A stretch of DNA of 39,456 nt from Spirogloea muscicola (Eukaryota; Streptophyta; Zygnematophyceae; Spirogloeales; Spirogloeaceae). Positions 30,593-39,456 of the stretch are shown here, piece after piece. Made by a program: the position numbers and the translations under genes. A model generated the notes under the pieces. That model ran no database searches, was not told where the DNA came from, and was given only the letters and a program-made list of their open reading frames with translations. Each line of letters starts with the position of its first letter. Positions within the stretch are counted from its first letter, which is position 1. Where the stretch lies: contig WELB01000016.1 in assembly GCA_009602725.1 (NCBI GenBank), positions 1,085,146 through 1,124,601 on the forward strand, read 5' to 3'.

Positions 30593-32645
30593 TCAATAAC
30601 AACGAGTGAGGAGCCTCAAATCCGACAGACTAGCTGGCGGGAAACAATCCCCCTGACGAAAGCCAGAGGCAGCAGCGAGAGCACGGCCAGCACGCAGGTG
30701 CAAAGCGTGGGCCAGGGATCGCTGAAGGGATACGGCTAATCGCATGCGTTAGACTTGGGCCAACGAGCCAGCGGCGTTGAAGTTAGCCTGCTCACTTCGC
30801 CTGGGACACTGCGCGTCGCGCGAGCCCTGCCAGTAGGTCGAGCCACTGGGACCCGAGAGCCCCGTGCACATCCACGGCTGGAATCGAGTACCCCTGTACT
30901 CGTCCCCAGCCGGGTGGTCAGCGAGTTTGACGGCCTTGCTGCGAGCGGCGTTCGCCGCAGCATGGCCAGCCCTCGAGGCAGAAAGGCCCGGATTGGAGCG
31001 GTCCACCTTATCAGTGGTGACCACATCTGCAATGATGCGCGCGCCGCCTCCTGGCGTGAAGGCCACCAGGTCGACGCGGCGCGTGTGTAGGCCCTCCGCC
31101 TTCTGAAGGATTGGCATGACCGAAGTATTCTCCAGCGCTACCGAGTAGCCGGCCTCCTGGAAGATGCCAAACATGGCATCCCTGAGGAGGTCGTGGGCTG
31201 CCGGGCGTCTCCTCCAGTGGCGCACCGGAGGACGTGCGCCGCCAGTTCCGCCGGGTCCGCCGACCGATCCCCGCACTCGCACTGGAGCACGCCCTGGAGA
31301 CAGGGCGGGGGAAGACCCAGTAGGCGATGGGGGCCGCGCGGAAGACTTCGTCCGGCATCCGGAGTGCGTCATAGAGCGGAAGCGCCGAGAGCCAGGCTGC
31401 CGCGCCAGGGGAAGAGCCGGCAATGCCCGCGCACGTCGGTTGGAGGGAGGAGCTGCAGCGTGGCCGTGAAGGCCGCCTTGTCGATCACCGCCATGTAACG
31501 CGCCTGCACCCACCAGTCAGGGGAGTGGGCCAGATGGGCCAATGGGCACCACGCCCTCAGCTAGGGCTGGGTACTCGGCGAGTAGCTCTAGTTGAGCAGA
31601 GCGGAGCGCCACCTGGAACGGCAGCGAGCCGGTCTCCACGTCCGCAGCAGCCTGCTGCAGCGGGGGCCGCCCGTCGAGCACGAAGCGGTGAGCCACCGAC
31701 GATGCGACCTGGGCCCAGCTGCCGAGCTACGCTGGCCTGCAGGTGCGTGCGAGCGAGCGGCAGCCGAGGCCGCCCTGGGCGAGGGGTAGAGTGGCCTGGT
31801 GTACAGCCGCAGGCGTGTTGAGGAAGCCGGTGTGACGGATGAGGGCCGCCACGCTCTCCGTGACGCCCGGTGTCGCACGTGGCGTAGGCCTCCAGCACCT
31901 CGGGGCAGGGAGGGGCAGCCCGCGCAAGGTAGTGCGGCCGCTGCACAATGCTTCTGGTGAGCATAGCCAGGGCCAGCTGCATATTCTGCAGCTCGGGGAG
32001 GCGGGCCGCCGGTCGTAGGTGCTCCTGGAGCCGGGCCCGCAGCTGCTCGTTCACGAAAGACGGTGTGCCGAGGGAGGCCCCTGGGATGGTGAGGCCGCCC
32101 GGAGGAGTCTGGCACCCTGTGGGCAGAGGCAAGGGGGCAGGAAGGCCGCGAGGAGACCACGCTACGCACTTCTCGGCCCGAATGGTCAAGCCGAGGGCGG
32201 CCAGCTGCTGCTGGAGGGTGGCGGTGGTTGCCAGCACGTCCTTTGGGCTGTCGACCAGTGTTGTGTCGTCGGCGTATGTCGGCAAGAGGACGCTGGGGTG
32301 CGCCGCCGCGGTAGCCTTCAGAACGCGGCAGTGAGCCAACGCCAAAAAAAACGCCTGCCAAATGATCCCCCTGGCGTGTGCCCGTCCTCGATTGCAGCGT
32401 CTCCACCCCACCACTCCCCGTCCCCCACAGAAGGTCGCTGGGCTGGCAGTAGCCAAGGCGGAAGAAGGGAAGGAGGGAAGGGAAGGCAGCTCGTAGCTCC
32501 TCGGCGATGGCGTTGCGCTCTACGCTGTTGAAAGCGTTTTGCACGTCGACAGCCAGGACCATCCAGTCAGGGTGGAGATCGAGGGCCGCGCGGACGCCGT
32601 GGACGACAGCCTCCTCGCCGCTTCGTGGCCCAGCGCCGTATTGAT
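30593..32645 (-). pseudogene. LINE with reverse transcriptase and endonuclease-like domain, degraded
   Basis: This is the longest LINE copy here, reading 32645 down to 30593. The reverse transcriptase part has 'QYGAGPRSGEEAVVHGVR', 'LAVDVQNAFNSVERNAI' (first catalytic Asp region), 'QGDHLAGVFF' and 'LLPTYADDTTLV' (YADD box). About 300 residues later the endonuclease-like part has 'HDLLRDAMFGIFQEAGY', 'RRVDLVAFTPGGGARIIADV' followed by VTTD, and Lys in 'ARSKAVKLADH'. It ends 'FNAAGSLAQV', an in-frame stop at 30749-30751, then 'RMRLAVSLQRS' and 'LLTRCY' before a final stop. Frame changes between the RT segments (for example near 32560 and 31557) show it is inactive. The N-terminal part before RT motif 2 is missing; the truncation point is fused to another copy's 3' UTR. 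Confidence 0.85.
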
Positions 32646-32822
32646 GAGGGGCAAGGTGGGTCTGCGCCTGCCCGAGGCTGTGAGAGGCCAGCCCAAAGGA
32701 ATGGACAAGGTCAGAAGGACCCGGATGGCGCAGAATAGAAGCAAGGTACTAAGTGCTAAGACGGCAGCCAGGGGACTCTCAGTAACCTCTAGTCAGTAGA
32801 TGCAAACCGGAATAGCTAGCAG
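32646..32822 (-). pseudogene. LINE ORF C-terminus and 3' UTR into which the RT copy inserted
   Basis: On minus a frame ending 'HLLTRGY' plus stop (32779-32781) is followed by a 3' UTR with 'attcctttgggctggcctctcacagcc' features at about 32680-32705. The UTR is cut by the 5' end of the RT-bearing copy at about 32645, giving a nested head-to-tail order. Confidence 0.65.
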
Positions 32823-32840
32823 GCGGATAGACATATCCTT

Positions 32841-33236
32841 GACGTGGTGACCACAGACGCATGCGACCCCTCACACCCAGCCCAATGTGCCACCAAGGCT
32901 GGGTATACGGTAGCCTGTGCCGCTCGGGCCAAGGAGCTCAAATACGCAGACAACCTGCGGGAAGACGAGTTTTTCCCGCTCGCCATCGACACGCACGGGG
33001 CGTTGGGCGCTCGGTGGCTCGAGCTGCTCAATCAGCTCTCACGTCAAGCCATCGTCCGCCGCTTCCATAGGGTGCCAGTGGACTTTCATGCAGCCGGGTC
33101 GCTGCAGAGGACTACGGCCCGCGCGCTGCACCTGTGTGCCGGCAGAGCCCTCGCTGCTGCCTCTGGCTCTGGCCAGGGGACCCGCTTCCAGGAGCCAAGT
33201 TTTTCTGACCTGAGGCTGCTTAGCAGGGGTTACTGA
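32841..33236 (+). pseudogene. LINE endonuclease-domain C-terminus, intact frame
   Basis: An open frame of 131 codons starts in the endonuclease-like domain ('DVVTTDACD', 'AARAKELKYADN', 'FPLAIDTHGALGARWLELLN', 'SRQAIVRRF') and runs to 'FHAAGSLQRTTARALHLC' and 'FQEPSFSDLRLLSRGY' plus stop. It is 5'-truncated and lies head to head with the minus-strand copy ending at 32822. It is the best preserved C-terminal half in the window. Confidence 0.85.
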
Positions 33237-33259
33237 GTGCTTCGTAGCTGCTTATTTTA

Positions 33260-33380
33260 TCTTGTGCTTTTTCTTCTCAGTGCTTCCCCTGGCATTTTCT
33301 AGTACTTTGTTTTTTCTATTTTGGGCTGGCCTTTTCCAGCTCTTATCCTCTATGGACGAGCCCTTCTCTCCCCCAACCTC
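33260..33380 (+). repeat. LINE 3' UTR of the preceding copy
   Basis: 'ttttgggctggccttttccagctc' followed by 'tcctctatggacgagccctt' is a diverged form of the hairpin plus 'ctctatgggcgagc' box seen after the other copies. Confidence 0.65.
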
Positions 33381-35930
33381 ATTTTGCCCTTCTGTTGCTA
33401 AAGTGACCTGGGGCCACCGAGACGGCCCTGCGACCAGCCCGCGGCTCCACGTAGTGCAGATGACCCCGCATTCCCCTCTGCATGCCATTAGCTGGCCCTT
33501 TCCAGCCGCCCCCTTGACATCAGCAACCGCTTAGCAGATAGCACGTAAGAGCCTCGTTAGCACCCATGTTGGCTCCCACCATCGCTTGTCAAGCTCCGCT
33601 AGCTCCCTCCCAGCCTCCCTTGCGGGTCTAGATTTAGGCCACCCTTTCATTTCATGCGCACAGGCGCCTTCCCTCCCTTACGGGTAGATCAGTGTCGTCA
33701 GCTGCGCAATTTTCCGCACAAGGATCTCCAAGCTAGAAGCCCGACGCTTACATAAGCTGGAGCCCCCATCAGCCTGCACAATGCCGGAGTCTGTCCAGGT
33801 GTCGCGTTACTAGTAGGCTCTCATGCAAGGGCTTATGCGCTTCCAACTCGTGCAAGAACACAAGCCTGATCAGAGAGGGCAATGGCATATTGGGCAGCTC
33901 GAGGACACTCATGTTCTTTTGACGTTCGTCATCCTGAAGAGGTTCTTAATTGGGACATCTAAAGCCACTGGTCCCTCGCGTCGTCAACTCCGCACTCTTG
34001 TTGGTGCTACAATTCATTAAGATGCTGGGCTGTCAGGCGCGGCCACTAAGACTGGGAGGGGCTAGGCAAAGTAGAGTTTGTGTGGGGCAAGCTTCGTCAG
34101 ACACCGTGTAAAACGTGGAAATCTATTGGCTGGCCAATCATTGCTTGTGATTCTGGCTCAAGTATGACTTCACTGAGCACCAGATGACAATGGTCGTATC
34201 CAACTTCGTGTGTGCCCGAGGTGCAATTCTGCTTGCGTCAGTAACAGCCGTGGCTTCACCTTTCCTGTGTATTGGCTCTGATACAAGGAAAACGCGCATG
34301 TCAGGGTCGGAACTGCAGCTTGACTTGCATGCAAGGAGAGAGGGGAGGCTGACAGTGACGTCAGCGGAATTCAACTCCCATGGTTGGCGTCTCAATGGCA
34401 GGAGATACAGACAGCCAGATGCATAAATGATTCTTAGCCTTGTAGCATACATCTTCAGCAGCGTTTGGCAGCAGTGGGTCAAAGAGACGACAGCAAGACG
34501 ACTATCTACTTTCAAGCAACTCTCATTACTTACAGTAACAAGTCATCTTCTGAATGTCCTACTCCAAGTAAATTGAGCTATCGGCGTAAATTTGGTTCTT
34601 CAGCAGGAATTGCACGACATTCTGAAGGACTAACCGCATCTTCTTGGCTATGCATTATACACCTCATGTGCATCTTGCTTCTAAAGCGTAGAGCTTAGAA
34701 TGAGAGACGTAAAGGTGGTTGAGTGTGTCGTTACGTGCAAGCGAATGGAGCCAGCAGATTTACTTTCACAAATTTCGCGGTCCTTACTTTGGAAGTTACG
34801 ATAGTCCAAGAGAACTTTGTTTTGTTACACAGCGTGTGCTACTAGATTGCAGCAGACCCTCGGTAGTGTGTGACGCTTTCCAAAGCATATGTGTTGAGAA
34901 GCCTCCGTTCTGTCCTGAAGGAGTAAGAGAAGGAATATATAACTCCGGCTTGACTGTAAGGTGAAGCATGTTCGTGTCACAAATGGCAATGTTCACCCGG
35001 AATGTGTGGTAAGCGCTCTAGCATTGCAATTCCACACCAAGCTTGAGAACGAGTTTGCTATGAGTGGGACTTGTGAAATCAGGCGCATGGAAGTAGCAGA
35101 TGGTGCTGATCTGCGCACATCTGGGCGTGCCCTGCTTGCTGACAAATATAAACATGCAGAATAACACTCACGTTGAAATTTTCTCTCAAGTACTTGAGAA
35201 TTTCGTTACTCACGATGACAAAACAATCTTCACTACCTTGCCACTGAGGCTCTCTGCCAGTCTAACTGATACTTTATCTTGAGTTCAGTGATGAACCACG
35301 TCTGCATATCCCTTTCGTATGCTTGTGTTTCTAGTCTCCCGATATGTCCTGCTGCAGCAGCCGCGTTCAGAGCCAGAGCAGGCACTGGTGTACTTACCTA
35401 TGAATACTATGTCAGTACTGCTTGCACATTCTCGTAAGCCCAAGGCTGTGAGACCGTGTCATGCAAGCTGCTTGCTGTGCACATGCAGCATGTCGTTGTG
35501 CCTTTCATGTACAACGTCAGTGACTGCATGCGCGAGCTGATAGCTGACTTTTCTACCCAGCACTGCGAGAAAAACGAGCTTGGCTACGCAAGCATGCACT
35601 ACTGCACCTGACCTTGCATCGTCTGCCTTGTCCTCCAGTCCCCCCCCTCTCAAACCTCGGCCATCCATTTCCCCTTCCAACGCTTAGGACCAACTGAACA
35701 TAGGCTCTTAAACTAAAATCAAGACCTCATATTTGCCACAGCACGGCAACTTGTGTACGCGCATGTTCACTCGTTGTGAGCAAGTCCTGACGACTGTTTG
35801 ATCGACTCGTCAGCTGATGCCGAGCAGCGTGCAAGCTCAAGCTCTTGAAATGCCTCGCCTAGATGCTGGCACCTCTCGTTTGACCACGGCCGCCAAGCTC
35901 CGAAGATAAAGCCGTGCTATGGAGCTTGTC
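33381..35930. other. 2.5 kb less GC-rich region without a recognisable gene
   Basis: Base composition drops visibly relative to the flanks. ORFs of 60-125 codons occur on both strands (34138-34515 minus is the longest), but none shows a motif I recognise, and no chain of exons with conserved residues could be built. It may hold rapidly evolving exons, non-coding transcript or decayed repeats. Confidence 0.5.
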
Positions 35931-36159
35931 AACAGAGGCCGGCCGCTTTCTGCGATGCACGCCGGGCGCGCTTATCGCAGGCTGGCCTCCCGCTCAACCG
36001 AGGCCTGCAAGGTTCGCGGGCTCGCGTGGCAGGCCCGAGCTTTCGGGCGCGATTGTGGAGAGTGGCGGGAAATCTGCACACGCTGCCTCGTCGCGCGGCG
36101 GCGGAGTCGGCAGCCCTCTGGCCAGCCGCGCCCGCAAGGGCAGGGCAGGTGGCGTGGGG

Positions 36160-36440
36160 AGGGCGCAGGCGGGGGCAAGGTCCGCGCCGGCGTGGAAAAA
36201 GAAAGTGGCTCTCCCAAGGGGGGCGTGGGCTGTGGAAAGCCGGGCTCTCGCTGCAGCCTCCGGCTTTCGCCAGGGGGATAGGTTTTCGACAGCTAGTCTG
36301 TCGGATTCGAGGCTCCTCACTCGTGGCTTCCGAGTGGTGCATCCTCCACCCGTTCTGCCATAGCGCTGTAGGCTCCTTCCGTCATGTGGCCCCTTCGAAC
36401 CTTTTGTCAATGCTTTTTCGGGCTGGCTTTTCACAGCCCA
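36160..36440. pseudogene. LINE 3'-end fragments in both orientations
   Basis: An inverted piece at about 36195-36240 ('aagtggctctcccaagggg', 'gggctgtggaaagccggg') is followed on plus by the ORF end 'FSTASLSDSRLLTRGF' (about 36285-36335), in which the stop codon after the conserved motif is lost. Then comes the 3' UTR block 'ttcgggctggcttttcacagccc' at about 36418-36440. Confidence 0.7.
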
Positions 36441-36705
36441 ATGGGGGGGGGATTGCGAGAAGGGGAGAAGAAGAAGATGGGGAGAGCCACTTCTTCTCCC
36501 GACAAGAATTGACGGAGGCTGGAAGGGGCCAATGGCGGAGGAGCCTGGAAGCGCCAGTAGTCAGGACGTGGAAGAGCAATCCGGGCCGGCGGGAGCACGA
36601 GCGCGCGCCACGGGGCCGCGCCTGGGGGGTTCCCAGGCTGCCCCCACGCGGCCGATGCCGCATCGCACGGCTGCCATGCGCCGCCGCGCCCCCGCCCCGG
36701 GTCGA

Positions 36706-36706
36706 N
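36706..36706. other. Assembly gap (single N)
   Basis: This is the only N in the window. The left arm of a 349-bp inverted repeat starts at the next base and sequence character changes abruptly (GC-rich before, AT-richer after), so this is likely a contig join. Confidence 0.9.
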
Positions 36707-37055
36707 ACTCAGCTCACCAACCTTGTCATACTGTCCGTTCCTTGCCACCTCCCATACCAAACTCTCTGCCTTTTCATAATTTCCTTTTCTCCCAACTATA
36801 AATCTGCAAAGCTCCAAAACTATCTGCAATGCTCCACAGTGGTAGCCATAGTAGTTGCATGATAGCCAGGCTCCTTCAGCAGGGGTGCTTTACCTGTGCA
36901 GCATACTGGACTACAACAGCTTTACAGGCGTACTACCCGACGACATGTCCTACTTGACACACATCCAAAAAATGTGAGAAGTACTTACCTTGTGCAGCTT
37001 CCAACTTCCCTGAGCTGAGGGTCATTTCAATGTGTACTTCTCCTTGCTGCAAAGC
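36707..37055 (+). repeat. Inverted repeat, left arm (349 bp)
   Basis: This arm is the reverse complement of 37180-37528 over its whole length with at least one substitution ('cataatttcc' against 'cataattccc'). It contains an LRR exon (see the LRR entry) in plus orientation. The spacer to the right arm is 124 bp of unrelated sequence. Confidence 0.95.
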
Positions 37056-37179
37056 GAAGCTCCAAATGTTGATGAGCCTCAAGGCATTAGAAGCATAGAC
37101 AAACGGTTGCTGTGCTTAAGCACTTTCATGTGAGCAACACCGTTGTCCCGTTTTAGAATGTCAAGGTTCTCTTGCTCCT

Positions 37180-37528
37180 GCTTTGCAGCAAGGAGAAGTA
37201 CACATTGAAATGACCCTCAGCTCAGGGAAGTTGGAAGCTGCACAAGGTAAGTACTTCTCACATTTTTTGGATGTGTGTCAAGTAGGACATGTCGTCGGGT
37301 AGTACGCCTGTAAAGCTGTTGTAGTCCAGTATGCTGCACAGGTAAAGCACCCCTGCTGAAGGAGCCTGGCTATCATGCAACTACTATGGCTACCACTGTG
37401 GAGCATTGCAGATAGTTTTGGAGCTTTGCAGATTTATAGTTGGGAGAAAAGGGAATTATGAAAAGGCAGAGAGTTTGGTATGGGAGGTGGCAAGGAACGG
37501 ACAGTATGACAAGGTTGGTGAGCTGAGT
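37180..37528 (-). repeat. Inverted repeat, right arm (349 bp)
   Basis: This is the mirror copy of 36707-37055. It carries the LRR exon on the minus strand, and the homology to the gene continues outside the arm: 37529-37590 on minus encodes 'CCNNLTGQIPTQITQLTN', the preceding LRR. So this arm has the longer gene context and the left arm is cut at the N. Confidence 0.95.
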
Positions 37529-37660
37529 GATCTGCGTTGGTATTTGTCCTGTGAGATTGTTGCAGCAGAGATGGCTGAAACAGCCACAACAAGCTCCAGT
37601 TACGGTGGCAAACGGGAGCAGGGTGCTGCCCTTCCCGGTGGCTCGGTGCCTTTGGGTCTG

Positions 37661-37828
37661 GTGTCCTGCTACCGTATGCGACTGTCTATGTCCCTGCAGC
37701 GCTCCCAAGCGCTTGCTTTGCACCGCCGCGCTGGTCGCGCCCTTGCAGCAGCCTCTGGCTTGCGCAGCGGGGTTGCTCTTCCTCCCCTCAGCTCATCTGA
37801 CTTCCTACTGCTGACACGGGGGTATTGA
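37661..37828 (+). pseudogene. LINE ORF C-terminus inside the LRR gene region
   Basis: The frame encodes 'YRMRLSMSLQRSQALALH', then 'LPPLSSSDFLLLTRGY' and a stop. It begins about 70 bp after the last LRR homology of the inverted right arm. A faint 3' hairpin block ('ctggctggcatttcacagcc') lies at about 37880-37900. Confidence 0.8.
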
Positions 37829-39139
37829 GGGCGCCCTGTCTGCCTAGCCTTTGGCTCCGTCATGAACACCTGTATGCATCTGGCTGGCATTTCACAGCCG
37901 ATTCTTTCATATCAGCAGCCGCTTTCTTTTTGCGTCACAGAGAATGATACTTGTCGTTGAGGCCGTCAACACACCTCACGAGAGATGTGCGTCTCTTGTG
38001 TCGCAGCCAAGTAGCGCACAATAACTTGACTGGCTATATTCCCCCTCCCTTTGCTGTCTTCTCAAAAGATGGAGGCTACTATGCAACCAATCTGACACAC
38101 TTGTAAGCTTTGTACCTGTTCCTTTCACTATATTGATCTTCTTGAAGTAGCAAGTGCAATCTGGCTTGCTAAGTACTATATGAGTGGTGCAGGTTTTACA
38201 TGCAACTCATGGCTGAGCTGATGCTTTGCCATCCCAAGTGCTGACGTAAAGTTAAATGTAAATGTAATCTGGTCATACAGCGACCTTTCACACAACAAAT
38301 TTGCGGCCGATTTCTTCCCCGAAGAACTCATATACTGCTCGAAGTTGCAAGTCATGTATGCTCCACTGCTGAAGCCCGCCGTGCAGAGTAGACAGCAGAT
38401 TTGCTGAACATCGGTGTTTATTGCACGTGCCAACTGACATTGTCATCAGGTCCTGATGTGTAAGTAGAAGACGTCTCTTTCTGATTGTCTATTCTCCTCT
38501 GCTTCACAAGTAGCAAGAGACATCGAGGTCTGGGAAAGCCATCATGGAGTTGCAACAAGGTCACAAGCAGGACTTGATGGAGTATGCTTTTCTTCGATAC
38601 TATCTCCATGTAACCACTGCCAATCTCAGTAAGCCTGCCACTGCTGTGCAGAAATTTGGCAGGGAACAGGTTTTATGGGACGCTTTGGATGCACTTTGGA
38701 AGTCCAGGCTTGAAGGACCTGGAGAAGTTGTGAGTTGGCTAACTCCCTCCAACAGCAACAGAAGACCCTGAGTCACAGACACGCCCTTCTGCAGTCACGA
38801 CCATACTGCTCTTTGCAACTTGCTGAGCAGCACAAAAATTTTGATCGCTTGACCACGGCTGAGCATCAGTCGCTTTTCCATGTGACAGCAACGTCTCTCA
38901 CAACAACTTCCAGGGAGGATTCCCCAGGACATTACTTGCACCATATGTGCATCCCAAGCTGATCTGGATAGATGTCTCATATAACTACATGGTTGGCCCA
39001 TTGTATGCCCCAGCGCCCAGCGTCAGCACTGTACCAAATTACACACATGTTATCACCGCCAGCAACTGCTTCAACAGATCATATGTGTATGCCAAATATC
39101 AAAGGCCAGCTTAAGAGTGCAAAGCACACAACACCAAGC

Positions 39140-39456
<317 letters not shown>

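Larger units (their letters stand above)
36880..39114 (+). pseudogene. Plant-type leucine-rich-repeat gene, fragmentary or interrupted
   Basis: Successive short exons on plus encode plant-type extracellular LRR units (LxxLxxNxFTGxLP): 'LDYNSFTGVLPDDMSYLTH' at about 36905-36975, 'HNNLTGYIPPPFAVFSKDG' at about 38010-38100, 'DLSHNKFAADFFPEELIY' at about 38285-38340, 'NLAGNRFYGTLWMHFGSP' at about 38652-38710, and a last exon from about 38890 with 'NVSHNNFQGGFPRTLL' and 'WIDVSYNYMVGPLY', ending at the stop 39112-39114. Intron borders are GT-AG-like, but I could not fix all frames. Between the first and second LRR lie the inverted duplication and a LINE 3' end (37661-37828), so the gene is either split by insertion or misassembled here. 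No kinase domain or signal peptide is visible; the 5' part is absent. Likely product type: secreted or membrane LRR protein, function unknown. Confidence 0.65.

Noticed and set aside
34138-34515. 125-codon minus-strand ORF
   Set aside because: No motif, no splice partners and no recognisable homology; not enough to call a gene.

Overview
The window is nuclear DNA from a photosynthetic eukaryote of the green lineage, most likely a GC-rich chlorophyte alga (a trebouxiophyte is my best guess). The evidence is protein-level. The genes are intron-dense with GT-AG and some GC-AG junctions, and the closest remembered relatives are plant-type: MIP2/NBAS, BolA4, L-galactose dehydrogenase, a KONJAC-like GMPPA and plant-type leucine-rich repeats. 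There are no operons, no CRISPR arrays and no tRNA or rRNA genes that I could recognise.

From about 1.6 to 29 kb lie seven conserved housekeeping genes on strictly alternating strands: a Sec39/NBAS-MIP2 tethering protein (+), eIF3 subunit L (-), L-galactose dehydrogenase (+), a BolA4-like protein (-), nucleolar GTPase NOG2/GNL2 (+), the QCR7/UQCRB subunit of complex III (-) and a mannose-1-phosphate guanylyltransferase alpha-like protein (+). They form three convergent and three divergent pairs. For six of them I could place nearly every splice junction with reading frame preserved. The Sec39 gene is complete from its second exon on, but seems to lack the N-terminal beta-propeller part of its family.

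The rest is dominated by debris of a non-LTR retrotransposon (LINE) family. Its parts are a possible N-terminal zinc-finger ORF, a reverse transcriptase with a YADD box, a restriction-like endonuclease-type domain (D...D...K), and a short conserved C-terminus ending in a motif like LLTRGY just before the stop. At least nine partial copies of this C-terminus occur, on both strands. They are followed by a 3' UTR with two small hairpins; one hairpin keeps its pairing through a compensatory change. These 3' ends sit mainly in the gaps between divergent gene starts (12.9-14.5 kb and 24.4-26.0 kb), just upstream of the Sec39 gene, and in a nested array at 29.7-33.4 kb. Several are joined tail to tail as near-palindromes.

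From 33.4 to 36 kb the sequence is less GC-rich and I recognise nothing in it. From 36.7 to 39.1 kb there are fragments of a plant-type leucine-rich-repeat gene, broken by a 349-bp inverted duplication that starts exactly at an N in the assembly, and by another LINE 3' end. The window closes with a long (CT)n microsatellite.

Two places need caution as assembly artefacts. A 24-nt match to the Illumina TruSeq adapter lies at 17692-17715, between the BolA4 and NOG2 starts, and the N at 36706 borders the inverted duplication.
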